From: Phellopilus nigrolimitatus
Taxonomy: Eukaryota > Basidiomycota > Agaricomycetes > Hymenochaetales > Hymenochaetaceae
Length of the DNA: 64,000 nt
Direction of reading: 5' to 3'
Assembly (NCBI GenBank): GCA_021029095.1
Contig: JAJOHG010000002.1
Location: forward strand, 1,612,001 to 1,676,000
This document shows, in pieces, positions 9,950 to 21,261 of this stretch; positions within the stretch are counted from its first letter, which is position 1; each line of letters opens with the position of its first letter. The position numbers and the translations under genes are program-made. A model generated the notes under the pieces. It was not told the origin of the DNA. It ran no database searches and was given only the letters and a program-made list of their open reading frames with translations.

Positions 9950-12900
9950 ATGAAACTTATCCGTCACAATCAAACCGTCACACTCGCATATACGACCTCT
10001 CGACCTCGACTCACATCTCGCCTTAACCTCGCTCAGACCGGGACTCCCATTGACCCGTGGATCCCTATCTCAAACGACCTACTTGAGGCGTTCCAAGACA
10101 CTCCCAACGATCTCATCCAGTTTCAGCCTAGACAGGTTGACTTCGACACACGTGTAGCTGCATATCAAGCTGACTCGTTCAATTGGCTGTTTGACTGGGA
10201 TATTTTCGCTGAGTTCCTCGCATTTATCCCTACACCTGTTATCGCTACTGCACCAGCCCAGCCACCACTCACCTATCGTCGAATTCTCACAATGGTTGAA
10301 GTCGCAAACGTTTTCTCCGATATCGAACAACTTAAGCCCGACGGCTCGAATTACCGGCCGTGGATCGCTCGCATCAGGCAATGCGCTCGAGCAGCAGGCG
10401 GCCGAGCCCTGCTTATAGGACCACCGGCTGCCAATGACGCGGCCATGGTTAGCCTGGACGATCAGCTTGTCGCTGCGATCAATGGGAAGCTTCCGACACA
10501 AGTTTTCCTGAAGGTTATGACCTTCGAACACGCGCACGAAGTCCTTACGGTTTTGGAGCGCGATTATAACGTCGTTAACCAGACCGTTGAGGCAGTTACC
10601 GAAGCTAAGCTATACCAACTCAAATGTCATGATGATAAAGGAATTGATAAGCACATCGATCAAATGCTTGACGTTCGCAGCAAACTTGCAGAATTTGGCC
10701 GCAACATATCCGACGAAACTTTCATCAACGCGCTCTCGGCCTCGGTACCGGAGAGCTATCGCGACGTCATCCAGAGTCTGAAGGGCAATATCGATACCGT
10801 GAATGCGATCATCATTGCTCAAATGGCGGCCATCAACCAGAACGTACCAGCCGGCCAGCAACCGATCCAGCCCCAGACGCGTGCTTTCACTGCCACCGAG
10901 GTAGTAAACGCATTACGATCGAAAGCCGCCTCCAAGACCATCTTAGCGAAGTCAGGTCAGCGCAAGGAGGAGCAGGCGAATTATTCCGGAGGAGGCCACG
11001 GCCGAGGAGGAGGTCGTGGCAGAGGATCCGGACGAGGCGGCCGCGGTGGACGTGGTCGCGGAGGAGGCCAGGGTCATGGCCAACGCGATGGCAAGTCCGA
11101 CGATTCCAGCAAGAAATGCTACAACTGCTCTGGTTTCGGTCACTTCGCCAACAAATGTCCTTCGCCAAAGCGGAAGCGCGAGTCGGCCAGCGAAGCGACA
11201 GACGACAAGTCGAAGAAGAAAGACGACAAGAAGGACGACAAGAAGGAGGAGAACAAGTCGACAACCGCATCAGCTTCTGCTGCGTTTATTGAGGAGCTAC
11301 CCGACAACGCCTGGCTGTGTGCCACCGAGGAGCAAGCCTCTGCGGCATCAACTTACCGCATCGACGCCTTTGATTCCGCGGCAACCCTCCATCTCACGCC
11401 GGAGATTAATCGGCTCTACAACGTTCAGCTCACTCAGCCCGTCACTATTCGCACGGCCAACGGCCAATATTTCGAGTCGACACATTCTGGAGACATGGAC
11501 GTCACTGTCCCTTGCCAGGACAAACAGAATGTCATGAAGCTGAGTGACGTTCGCTATGCGCCGGATTTACACTCTACGCTTATTTCGGTCCCGAAGCTCG
11601 ATAAAGCGGGCTACGCGTGTCTCTTCAGTCGAGGACACTTGTGGATCAAGAACCGGGTCGGCACTATCATCGCCGACATTCATCTCCAGAACGACTTGTA
11701 CGCTATTCGCTGGCACCGTCATCTTGCCAACGCTGCCGACACCGACACGCGGTCTAAAGATTGGCCGCTACTCTCACTATACAACATTCACTGTCGACTT
11801 AGCCATATCAATTATGGTTATATTCGCCGCCTCAACAACGATGGCAAACTCGTCGGCATGCGTCTCGACCCTAAGCAGGATATCGAGAAGGATTGCCTCG
11901 CCTGCGCGCTTGGCAAAATCAGACGAACGCCTATCCCTTCTGAACGCACCAGTCCCCTCGCCAAGGAGTTCGGCGACCATTTTCACATGGATATTTGGGG
12001 ACCGGCGAAGGTTAGGACAATTAACCACGCACGCTACGCGCTTACGATCGTGGACGACAAAACTCGATGGCTTCAAATGCAAACTATGACCGCGAAATCG
12101 GACGCCATGTCAAAATACGTCGGCTGGCAGTTGCTGCTTAAAACCCAGCACAATATTACGATCAAAGTCCTCCAGTCCGACAACGACGGCGCTTTCCTTT
12201 CATGCGAATTCAGCCAGTATCTCGAGGCTAACGGCACAATTCGCCGCCTCACCGTCCACGACACGCCGCAGCAAAACGGAGTTGCAGAACGTGCTCATGG
12301 CACAATATTCAATGCAATAAGGGCCAATTTGGCCAGCGCGCACTTACCCACATGGCTGTGGGGAGAGTGCTTACAGTACGTCTCATATGTTTATAATCGG
12401 ACACCGCACTCGGCGCTTGGTTTCAGATCACCTTACGAGGTACGCTTCGGTCACCCGCCGAACCTCCAATGGGTTTATCGTTTTGGACAACAATGCGTCA
12501 TTCGGCTCGAATCAGCTGAAAAGCTCGACAACCGCGGCACCTTAGGCCGCTGGCTTGGACCTGACGAAACAGCGAAAGGTCATCGCGTTTACTGGGAGAA
12601 AGAGCGCAAGGTATCTACCGAGCGCAACATTCAAATGCTAAATTTGCAGCCCTCCGACGTTCAGGAGGAGCAACCAGTCGAAGTCGACATTGGCCCAGTA
12701 ACCGAGCCTGAGAACGACGAAGAGCCGCAAACGACGACGCTACCAGTCACCAGTTCAGATGAAACACTCGTACCTGAAGACACCAGCACCGAGGAAGGAC
12801 GCGGCAAACGCCAAAAGAGGGCATCTCGCCGTGTCCAACAACTCAAATACGATGAAGACGCCCCTCCACCACAGGCTATGTCGGCCGAAGTCTGGCTAGC

Positions 12901-14494
12901 TGCAGGAGGAGACAACCAAGACGACCCGACCACCATCGCCCAAGTCAACAAACGCCCCGATGCCGCGCAATGGTACAATGCCATGAACACCGAATCGAAT
13001 GTCCTCATTCAGCGCGAAGTCTTCGAATACGTCGACCTTCCACCGGGCGCCAAGACGATTGGCTTGCGGTTTGTTCACCGCACTAAACGCCGGGCGGATG
13101 GAACCATCGATAAGTATAAATCTCGGTTGGTCGCTCAAGGTTTTTCGCAGGTCGATGGAGTGGATTATTACTCCGACGACACATTCGCACCCGTCGCTCG
13201 TCTCGCCACAGTTCGCGCCATATTGGCATACACTGCTGCACACGATATGGAGATCCAGCAGATCGACATCAAGTCAGCATACCTATACGGCAAACTCGAC
13301 GACGACGAAGTTATCTACGCACGTCCGCCGGCTGGTTATACCATGCCCGGCATCAAACCAGGACAAGTCTTGCGCCTTCGTAGGGCGCTTTATGGACTTA
13401 AACAGTCAGGACGACGATGGTATCAGGTATTATGCAAGACGCTTGCCTCAGCAGGGCTAAGTCGTGCCAACAAAGAATATGCGGTTTGGTTTCGTCATCA
13501 CCCGGATGGGGCCATGACAATAACATTCTCGCATGTTGACGATTTAACGCTTATTTCGAGCAGCGTCGCATACCTCGCCAAATTAAAGGAGTTAATCGGC
13601 AAACAGGTAGAGTTTACCGATGGAGGAGAAATTAATTGGCTTTTAGGCATCGAAATCAAGCGTGACCGCGCTAAACGAACGATCATGCTACGCCAGCTCT
13701 CATATATCGACACCATCCTCCATCGATACGGTTTTGCCGACGCTCGTGACGCTAACACGCCTATGCTCCCCGATGCAAAACTAACGAAGGACAACTGTCC
13801 CACAAACGACGCCGACATCGAGGAAATGGCGAAGCGACCCTTTAGAGGCGCTACAGGAGCACTGCGATACGCTACGGACGTCACTCGCTACGACACCGCC
13901 TACGCTGTAGGACAACTCGCGCGGTTCATGGAAAACCCGGGCTACGCCCACTGGGAAGCTGTGAAGCGAGTCTTCCAGTATCTCAAAGCGACGAAGGAAC
14001 AATGGTTAGTTTTGGGAGGAGAAGGACAAGGATTGGTTGGATATTCGGACGCGGACGGCATGTCCACTGAGGGACGACACGCCATTTCTGGCTACGTTTT
14101 CAAGTTATTCGGCGCCGCGATCTCATGGTCATCGAAGCGGCAGGAGATCGTTACACTCTCCACCACCGAAGCCGAGTACGTCGCCCTCACGCATGCTGCC
14201 AAAGAAGCGATTTGGCTTGCAGACATCCTACACGACGTCCTCAAAATGAACACCCTCCCCGTCACCATCTTCTGTGACAATCAGTCGGCCCTCGCCACGG
14301 CCAAGGAGGAGCGATTCCACCCTCGTACGAAACACATCGATATTCGTTACCATTGGATTCGCGAGCACGTCGACAAGCGTACTATTCACCTCGAATACGT
14401 CAAAACGGACGACAACGAGGCAGACATGTTTACCAAAGCGCTTGTCCCTGTTAAAGTCAAACGCTTCACCGAAAGACTCGGATTGCGCGTTTGA
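9950..14494 (+). CDS. Copia-1 Gag-Pol polyprotein
   Basis: One ORF of 1514 codons. Gag may start at the ATG at 9950 or at a later Met (about 10293, before EVANVFSDIEQL). A glycine/arginine-rich stretch precedes a CX2CX4HX4C zinc knuckle (CYNCSGFGHFANKC). The protease region has D-S-A (11372-11380) where the family normally has D-S-G. The integrase shows the HHCC zinc region (RLSHINYGYI, CLACALGK) and the catalytic D, D, E (HMDIWGP, QSDNDGAF, NGVAERAH). The reverse transcriptase has IDIKSAYLYG and HVDD (13532-13543), and the RNase H has GYSDADGM and STTEAEYVA. It should make the RNA, cDNA and integration machinery of a cytoplasmic virus-like particle. All domains except the protease look canonical. 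Confidence 0.95.
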   Translation: MKLIRHNQTVTLAYTTSRPRLTSRLNLAQTGTPIDPWIPISNDLLEAFQDTPNDLIQFQPRQVDFDTRVAAYQADSFNWLFDWDIFAEFLAFIPTPVIATAPAQPPLTYRRILTMVEVANVFSDIEQLKPDGSNYRPWIARIRQCARAAGGRALLIGPPAANDAAMVSLDDQLVAAINGKLPTQVFLKVMTFEHAHEVLTVLERDYNVVNQTVEAVTEAKLYQLKCHDDKGIDKHIDQMLDVRSKLAEFGRNISDETFINALSASVPESYRDVIQSLKGNIDTVNAIIIAQMAAINQNVPAGQQPIQPQTRAFTATEVVNALRSKAASKTILAKSGQRKEEQANYSGGGHGRGGGRGRGSGRGGRGGRGRGGGQGHGQRDGKSDDSSKKCYNCSGFGHFANKCPSPKRKRESASEATDDKSKKKDDKKDDKKEENKSTTASASAAFIEELPDNAWLCATEEQASAASTYRIDAFDSAATLHLTPEINRLYNVQLTQPVTIRTANGQYFESTHSGDMDVTVPCQDKQNVMKLSDVRYAPDLHSTLISVPKLDKAGYACLFSRGHLWIKNRVGTIIADIHLQNDLYAIRWHRHLANAADTDTRSKDWPLLSLYNIHCRLSHINYGYIRRLNNDGKLVGMRLDPKQDIEKDCLACALGKIRRTPIPSERTSPLAKEFGDHFHMDIWGPAKVRTINHARYALTIVDDKTRWLQMQTMTAKSDAMSKYVGWQLLLKTQHNITIKVLQSDNDGAFLSCEFSQYLEANGTIRRLTVHDTPQQNGVAERAHGTIFNAIRANLASAHLPTWLWGECLQYVSYVYNRTPHSALGFRSPYEVRFGHPPNLQWVYRFGQQCVIRLESAEKLDNRGTLGRWLGPDETAKGHRVYWEKERKVSTERNIQMLNLQPSDVQEEQPVEVDIGPVTEPENDEEPQTTTLPVTSSDETLVPEDTSTEEGRGKRQKRASRRVQQLKYDEDAPPPQAMSAEVWLAAGGDNQDDPTTIAQVNKRPDAAQWYNAMNTESNVLIQREVFEYVDLPPGAKTIGLRFVHRTKRRADGTIDKYKSRLVAQGFSQVDGVDYYSDDTFAPVARLATVRAILAYTAAHDMEIQQIDIKSAYLYGKLDDDEVIYARPPAGYTMPGIKPGQVLRLRRALYGLKQSGRRWYQVLCKTLASAGLSRANKEYAVWFRHHPDGAMTITFSHVDDLTLISSSVAYLAKLKELIGKQVEFTDGGEINWLLGIEIKRDRAKRTIMLRQLSYIDTILHRYGFADARDANTPMLPDAKLTKDNCPTNDADIEEMAKRPFRGATGALRYATDVTRYDTAYAVGQLARFMENPGYAHWEAVKRVFQYLKATKEQWLVLGGEGQGLVGYSDADGMSTEGRHAISGYVFKLFGAAISWSSKRQEIVTLSTTEAEYVALTHAAKEAIWLADILHDVLKMNTLPVTIFCDNQSALATAKEERFHPRTKHIDIRYHWIREHVDKRTIHLEYVKTDDNEADMFTKALVPVKVKRFTERLGLRV

Positions 14495-14501
14495 GGAGGA
14501 G
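14489..14501 (+). promoter_or_regulatory. Copia-1 polypurine tract
   Basis: The purine run GAGGAGGAG lies immediately before the 3' LTR and overlaps the ORF stop. This is the normal position for plus-strand DNA priming. Confidence 0.75.
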
Positions 14502-14753
14502 TATTAGATAATTAGTATTACTCATGGTCACTTACGGTCTCTTAGTCAGTTTCTATTGTCTTACTCATGTTGCTCGCTCAGCACTGTATCGCATCATTAT
14601 TGCGACATCTCTTTTGCTTACTGATCATGTAGTCCTTGGGTATATAAGGGCAGCTACTCCTGTACGAATATACAAGTACTCTGAAGCCTCTGATCTGTGT
14701 GATCTCTCTGTGCTGCCGCTTTACATAAGAAATACCTTTGTGGATTTCTATTA
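14502..14753 (+). repeat. Copia-1 3' LTR
   Basis: 252 bp, no difference from the 5' LTR noticed; followed by the target duplication ATCAG. Confidence 0.93.
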
Positions 14754-14758
14754 ATCAG

Positions 14759-15649
14759 CTCTTGTGCCAACACAGCATACCAGGAATGCTTGAAGCCGTT
14801 CTTGCCTCAGCGCAGATCAATGTCGATCATGGACTCACCTCGGCTAGCATAAGCTCCAGCCGTTGGGTTGGTACCACCTGTCCACGGCTAGTCAGTGCGA
14901 CCCGAAACTCAATTATACAACAGAGATGGCTCATATGTATTTAAAATATATTTACAAGATGCACATAAGCAGATCTTAGAAAATATGGGGCGCGAAATCA
15001 CAACCTCCAGAGAAGACTTGCGTTGTCGCGAACGCCGCAATGCAAGTTCTGGGATGAGAAAGGTAGGTTTAATTCAACAGCAAGAGGACTTGCGTCGTCA
15101 GAGAAGAAGGCGTCCGGTATATCTGTGATAAGCTTTTTAGCACCGAGCTCAATTTCACAATTGTAAGGAGCAATTGTCATGCGCGCGGTTGCGAAAAGCT
15201 TTCTAGCTCCAAGGTTTCTTTTATAATTGTAAGGAGCAAATGTCATGCAACGACTACCTCTCGCGCATGTCGTGGCGGACTTATTTCCTCGAACATTATG
15301 TTTATTCCTGAACCTTTTGGTTTAATCCGTCTCGCCTTCTTCGATCTTGGAAATCACAACTTCCAGTGTCGGATCTTTTCATTTCCTTCGACATACATAG
15401 TCCATTCGTCATCAGCATCCATGTGCATTACGCATGAGAAATCATGAAGACACCAAAAATCCCCATAGACAAAAACGAAAAGCCAAAAGAGATAAATAAA
15501 CGTAAGTAGATGTGTCATCTCGAAGTAAGTTAGTGAAATCGTAATGCCGGGCCCGTCTAGTAGCTACAGTAGTGCGACAGATACATGTGATATGCGGGAT
15601 GCGTCCTTTTTTTCTTTCCTTTTCCCAATGTCGTGTAGATGGTTTCTAT
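14759..15649. other. Intergenic, unit A, with 66-bp tandem repeat
   Basis: Noncoding DNA matching 48390-49088 in unit B. A segment around AAGCTTTYTAGC...TAAGGAGCAAWTGTCAT occurs twice in tandem (about 15127-15192 and 15193-15251) but only once in unit B near 48615-48675. No gene is seen. Confidence 0.6.
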
Positions 15650-18030
15650 TCAAGTCGACGCAGCAAGCGGAGTCCTCTCGTTGCTCGGCCGCCCAGAAGG
15701 CGTCGGCGTGCCGCAGGAGTCCTCCTTCGTCTGCTTCAGTTCGCGCTCGATGGACCGCTTCAGCGAGTACTCGCGTAGCATCATCACTGCAGAAAGAAAA
15801 GAAAAAAGAAAGTAAGCGCACGGAATAAGCGCCCCCAATCTCACCCGTCGGCGACAGAAGAATGAAAAACGCACCGAAGACCAGCCCTACAAAGGCAACC
15901 GGCACGGAGACGATGTAGATCGTCGCGAGGCTGCGCGTGTATGCGTGCAGGACCTGCTCGCGCAGCGCAACGGGTTCGATCTTCGACAGGCCCGTGTAGT
16001 CCGCGATCCCGGACCCCGCGGACGTGTAGCCCGCGACCCGCGCGATCCGCTTCTTGAGCTCCGTCGAGAAGATCGTGTCGCCGACGGAGATGCCGACCGT
16101 GCCGCCCAGCGTACTAGAGAGCGAACACATGTCAGCGAGCCGCTTCGAGATAAGAAGAAACTTCAAAGTAGAAATGCACCGTATGAGCTCGAAGGTTGTC
16201 GTGCTGGTGGCCATGTCCTTCATCGGCATGGCTGCCTGAAGGCCAATGAGCGGTGGATTGAAGAGACACCCGATGCCAAGACCCGCAACAAGGAGCCAGA
16301 TCTCCTGCTTCGCTGCGCTCGTGTTTTCTTCCAACATGGTCATAAGGCCCTAAATCACAAGCAGAGATTGGCACAAGAACAACACGATTAGGAAAAAATG
16401 GATGTGCACAAAGCCGAGTGTCATGACGGCCCACCCCACCCACATCACGGGGCGGTACCGCCCCGTCCTGCTCACGATAACGCCGCTCACGATCGCCATC
16501 AACGAGGAGCCCAGCGACAGCGGCAGCTGGCGCACGCCCGCCATCGTCGCATTGGACCCGAGCACCTGGAAGTACAATGGCACGTAGTAGCTCGCGCTAA
16601 AGAACATGAACGAGTGCAGCAGCGCGGACAACAGGATCGCGGTCGTCGTGCGCGTGCGGAACAGGCGCGGCGGGATGATCGGCTGCTTCGGCGTGAAGTA
16701 TTCGTTGACGCCGCCCAGGACGATGAGCACACCGCCGACGATTAGCGGCGCGAGCGTCTGTGGAGAGACCCACCCGCGCGCGGCGGTCTCCGCACTCTGG
16801 AAGCCGACGAGCACGAGCACGATCCCGCCGATGAAGAGCCCGAGACCGAGAAAGTCGAATGTCGATGCGACCTCGCGCACGGTGCGCCGCTTGGTCGGGT
16901 TGAGGTGCAGGAAGAAGAAAAGGATGACGGCCGCTGCGCCGCCGGTGGGGAGATTGATCCAGAAACACCAGCGCCAGGATACGTGGTCGGCGAAGGCGCC
17001 ACCGACGAGCGGGCCGATGACGCTGGCGATGCCCCATGTGGCGCTAATGAAGCCACCATACTTCCCTCGCTCTTCAAGGGAGGCTAGAAACGTATAAGTA
17101 TTTTGGCGAATGGAGAAAAATGAAGGAAAAGGCATACTAATGTCGGAAATGATGACCATAACCATTTGGATAATCCCACCACCCCCGATGCCTTGTAATC
17201 CACGACCTGTGAACAGAAGCAATAATCAGAATAGATAATTGGAAATACATATAAACAAACTTACATAGGGCGAGCCAGATGAAAGTCTGTGCTGCACCGC
17301 ACAAGGCAGAACCTAGCAGGAAAATGGAGATGGAGAAAAAGAGAATTGGCTTGCGACCGATGATGTCGGAAAGCTTTCCGTATAACGGGCTCAAGCCTGT
17401 GTAAGATGTGTGAGTAGATTGGTAAGAGAAATGCACAAATAAGTCTTACATGCGGACACTGCGAAATTGACAGAATCAGTGACAGATACTATCAGATGAA
17501 AAAGAGTACGCACTTAAGAGGTATGCAGTGCCGACCCAACTATACCCAGATGCACCGCCAATATCTCTGACGATCGTAGGGAGAGCGACTGCAGCGATTG
17601 TCTGGTCCAGAGCAGCCAGAAAGACTGGATTGACTAATGAGACTGTGTATAAAGTATGAAACGGGAAGCTCGAGACAAACCTGTCAACATGAGGCTATAT
17701 GTACGTTAGATATTTGATTATTGAAAAGACGACGACGCGGAAACTTACCCAGGAAAGACGATCTTCATGTTACTTCGAGCGATGAAAAGTCAGCGAAAAC
17801 GTAAGACAGAAAAATGACCGACACACTTGTGGGGAATTGCTTGTACTTCAGCATCCTGCCAGGTTGAGCCAGGAGCTTGCCTTTGGTCGCCGTCCTTCTC
17901 GACATCGGCAGGATCTACTGGATTTGGATTTAGAATTCTTGGGTCCTCCTCTGCGAGAGTGTTCCGGTCGGCGTCTGCAAGGTTGCGCGTCGCAGGGCTT
18001 GCTTGGGCATGGTCGTGGCTGACAGACATG
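15650..18030 (-). CDS. DHA2-family MFS transporter, copy A
   Basis: Predicted 14-helix drug:H+ antiporter of the plasma membrane (EmrB/QacA-like DHA2 family), exporting small toxic compounds. Many short exons are visible: the start MSVSHDHAQ at 18030, an N-terminal cytosolic tail ending VQAIPH, tiny exons NMKIVFPG (17772-17749) and LMLT, then [35 protein letters not shown] (the loop 2-3 signature), [13 protein letters not shown] and [16 protein letters not shown] (motif C-like), followed by further hydrophobic segments. The last exon starts [11 protein letters not shown] and ends at 15650. All intron borders checked are GT-AG and no stop interrupts the coding exons. Copy B (49089-51468) encodes nearly the same protein. 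The substrate cannot be told from sequence. Confidence 0.88.
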
Positions 18031-18566
18031 GGGAACTGGGCCTGGGGAACGACGGACATGAAGAAGCCGAAAGTAGGGTATATATACATATATATTTCCT
18101 GTCGGTGTGGCACTAGAAAATCATCGAAGTGGCGTCCGGGTCCGATGAACGAATGCGGCACAAAGAGGCGCGCATTAAGTCACGGAAGTAGGCCGCGACC
18201 TTCCGAAATGGACTCGCCTTGAATCCTTCAGGTTAAGTTCGAGCTTGACTCGACTGACTCCATGTGTATCCTCTTTTCCCCACCAGGAAAAAAATACACA
18301 AGAGGATATTATGCAAGTAGACCAAAGTAACTCTTACTTAGAGCCACAGGTACTCTAAAAGGGAGACCTTTAATGACGAGTGACAAATTCGATGTTGAGT
18401 TCGAAGTGCGGGGAAATACCGTTCTATCTCAGATTCTCAACGGATCGGCGGCCACGTTCGCGGTGTACGTATCACGTGACACAACGCTCGCATGTCGTAA
18501 GCCGCAAACCTCACTGTAACGCGTCGGACTTGCACGCGCGTCTTATCATCTCCCTCGTCGCCGACA
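18031..18566. other. Promoter region of MFS copy A and junction of unit A
   Basis: Similarity to unit B ends near 18110, just past a TATATATA-rich stretch at 18076-18095. The rest is unique DNA leading into the COQ8-like fragment. Confidence 0.5.
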
Positions 18567-19130
18567 TGCCGTCGCTCCTCGACCACATCGTCCGCTTGTC
18601 CTACACCGCCCAGTCCATCCAGTCGTCTGCCCGCCACGCATCCACCTCCTCCACCGGTCCCTACGCGCGCGCCGTCCTCAGCACCCCGCTCGGCGACCTT
18701 ACCCGCGACGTCGACGCCTCCGAGCTCGGGCTTTTCACGCTCGCCGCCCAGCCCGCCCACGCAGCACATGCAGGCGCGGCCGCCTCGGGTGCGCACGACG
18801 ATGTCACCGCGCCCGTCGCGCAGAAGGCCGAGGTCGTGCGCGTCGAGCTCCCCGGCGCGACCCCGCTGCGCCGGCCCCGCACGCGGCTCGAGAAGGAAAA
18901 GGAGAAGGAGCCCGAGGTGTATGCGGAGGCGGCGCTGAAGTACCTCGATCGCTAGTGAGCAGGCCGTCAGGCATGCCTTGGCCATCCACATGTTGTATCC
19001 ATCCGGCCAATGCCCCGCGCCTGTCAGGAGGTCGATTCTATCGTCGAGTGTCTCAACACGCTTCGGAGCGACATCGCCAAGCTGAAGAGCAAGTCCGTTC
19101 GTCGGATTTGGTCGGCTACGCTAGTAACCT
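18567..19130 (+). pseudogene. COQ8/ABC1-like 5' gene fragment
   Basis: The ATG at 18567 opens an exon whose end (DVDASELGLFTL, ELPGATPLRRPR, PEVYAEAALKYLDR) resembles the N-terminal region of fungal COQ8, the mitochondrial ABC1-type kinase-like protein needed for ubiquinone synthesis. A further segment, SIRPMPRACQEVDSIVECLN, follows at about 19001, separated by what looks like a former intron (GTGAGC donor at 18954) without a usable AG acceptor. Nothing of the KxGQ or kinase core follows. I recognise the family from memory of its pattern, so the name is tentative. It looks like a truncated remnant left between the two duplicated units. Confidence 0.42.
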
Positions 19131-19556
19131 ACACAAAGTAGCCAGAAATGAGGATTTCTGACCTATCCAGTGTGTAGTGTAGAGATGTTTATCCCAAGTA
19201 ATGCAGCTAGTCAAGCGCATTATGATGTAAGGATTATTCCTTGTATTGCATAGCAGGCTTTAGACTTCCTACCTTATGATTAGGACATGCTGTGTGAGAT
19301 TGAGATAAGAACATGGTTTGGATATGTGGGGTGCCCACATTTTACATAGGGGGTTAGCGAAGCGCGTGTGATTAGTCAGATCGAAATGGTGAGGTCATCG
19401 GACTTAGCCAAAATTTGACGTGCGTCGTCAGTGTACCGCTGATTCGTTTTGCTCGCAACAGCGGTTTAGATCGACTTTCAGCGGGCTATTGACTGACAGA
19501 ATGAAATATATATTGTTCATAAGCACCTTCCTCCTCCCTTTGTGTCCTGTTCTTAG
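19131..19556. other. Intergenic between COQ8-like fragment and unit B
   Basis: AT-rich, no ORF or motif recognised. The unit B repeat starts at about 19557. Confidence 0.5.
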
Positions 19557-19977
19557 CATGTCTGTCGTATTCCGTCTGTGGTAATAATTAGAATGGAAGA
19601 TAAACGAAGAGCATATATGTCCATTATCGTGAGTGCCTCGCTCCTAGATGCTGCTTCTCCTGCCTCTTTCGGTGAGCCATGATTGTAGCTAATCCTCCTC
19701 CTTGTTTTATATTGACTCGGATTCAGACTCCTACTTTATTTTGACAGCGGCGCACTCGCAGCATCTGAGCGTTGAACACTGAACAATACCTCCGAGCGGC
19801 GAACCCACATCACATTCTAATTATAATAAGCCTAAGGAATAAGCCCTAGAAAGCATTTACTCGGCCAGCCACACGCTTGCCAATCCGCTGCCCAATCGCA
19901 GCGGATAGTTCCAGGTATCATAAAGGCACTCTTCGGCAATATCCTATTATCCTATTTTCCGAGGACACCACTCACAA

Positions 19978-20640
19978 TGTCACTGTAAATCGAGTCATTG
20001 TTTAGTGTGGAAGGAAAAGTAGCGCAGGTACAGACAATTTCGAACTCGTTCTATCCGCATACGCTAAGCACAGGCGCTGTGATCGAACTCACCGCACACA
20101 GGCATAGGCATAGGCTTATAATCGCGACCGTGTACATTCTGGGACGAAGCTTGGGAGTGTTAGAGAAAGCCGCGAAGGAGCACGCTGTAAGTGCACACAT
20201 GTCTTCGTATCAACCCCTTCCGACTTACAAAATCTCAATGCTCGTTCAGAAATACGAAAAGCTGAATCCACTGCTGTGTGACATCACTTCCCGAGAGAAC
20301 CTGCTTTCTGTGAGATTCGGGCGTCACTCTGACCACGACTTGGTTTTGATAATTTGAATCGGTGGCAGGTCGTTGAGACCATCAGGCAGTAGCAAGGTTA
20401 TATCATTGTGAACCCCGCCGTTATGTATAACTTCGCCAAAGCTCCAGATCCCATGGACGACATTAAGGCTTTCCAAGAGAAGCTTTGGTCTGCAGGTACA
20501 ATAGAGGAGTTCACCAAGACGTTCGACATGAGCGTCACTGCCGTGTATCACACCCGTCGCCTTCCTCGAGCTCCTCGATGCAGGCAGCATTCCCTGACGA
20601 GCCGAAGTTGTTCTGAGAAAGCAGTGAATGGATAAACAGT
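19978..20640 (+). pseudogene. Short-chain dehydrogenase/reductase remnant, copy B
   Basis: Same gene remnant as 6659-7690. The fourth codon is a stop (ATG TCA CTG TAA). The pieces AVIELTAHRH, TVYILGRSLGVLEKAAKEH and MYNFAKAPDPMDDIKAFQEK remain. Roughly 390 bp present in copy A, including the SYSASK active-site region and the C-terminus, are deleted here. Confidence 0.8.
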
Positions 20641-21261
20641 CGCGATAGGGGCAAAAAGGAGGAAACTAAACACGGCTGACTTCGTTTCGGATAACATGAA
20701 GGATGCATTGTCGGGTCGGGCAACAAATTGCCTGAATTCTCGTCGTCCAGCTCAAGCGTAAGCCGTAGGGACCAGTGCACTCCATCATGTTCTCTGCAAT
20801 CTTCGCTTCTTTCAAATTTTGCGCACACCCTGGATCACAGGTATGCACCAACTAGTCCTTGAGACACGGCACATTGATCACGCGTTTTATCTTTCTCGTC
20901 CGATATCCTCAAAGCAACACTCGAGGTCAACTTAAGGAAAAGTCAATAATATGAAGAAGATGGGTTTCAAGTCAACGCTATTATATTAGAAAGTAGTAGT
21001 TTGTATGCATTATCAGACATACATTACAATGAGGTTGGAATCATACAAACTGTAAAATACGATTGTAAAGCAGTAACAAAGCTCTGCCTTTGCTGCACCT
21101 CGCGACCAACATATCGACTGTCGCGAGTTACGAGTTGGTAACGGGCACACTGTTGCAATGTAGCAATGGAAAAAGACATGTCCATTGCCATGTCTTACAC
21201 AAGTTTGCAAATGTTCTTGAATACTGCAATCTCTGAAACAGTATAAAAGCGTGCGCCATGG
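20641..21261. other. Intergenic, unit B, 5' flank of LRR-like gene
   Basis: Noncoding; corresponds to 7700-8380 in unit A with small indels. Confidence 0.5.

Larger units (their letters stand above)
9650..14753 (+). mobile_element. Copia-1, intact Ty1/copia LTR retrotransposon
   Basis: Two 252-bp LTRs that look identical by eye flank one uninterrupted polyprotein ORF. The 5-bp target duplication is ATCAG (9645-9649 and 14754-14758). The domain order integrase before reverse transcriptase defines Copia. The element is absent from the equivalent site of unit B, so it arrived after the duplication. The identical LTRs and open frame indicate recent insertion. Confidence 0.97.
6259..18110 (+). 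repeat. Segmental duplication unit A
   Basis: Direct repeat of unit B (19557-51530). Both contain, in the same order and orientation, an SDR remnant, an F-box/LRR-like gene and a DHA2 MFS transporter with matching intergenic DNA. Unit A is interrupted only by Copia-1 (9650-14753). The MFS proteins are almost identical, whereas the SDR and LRR-like regions have diverged by substitutions and indels. Confidence 0.85.
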
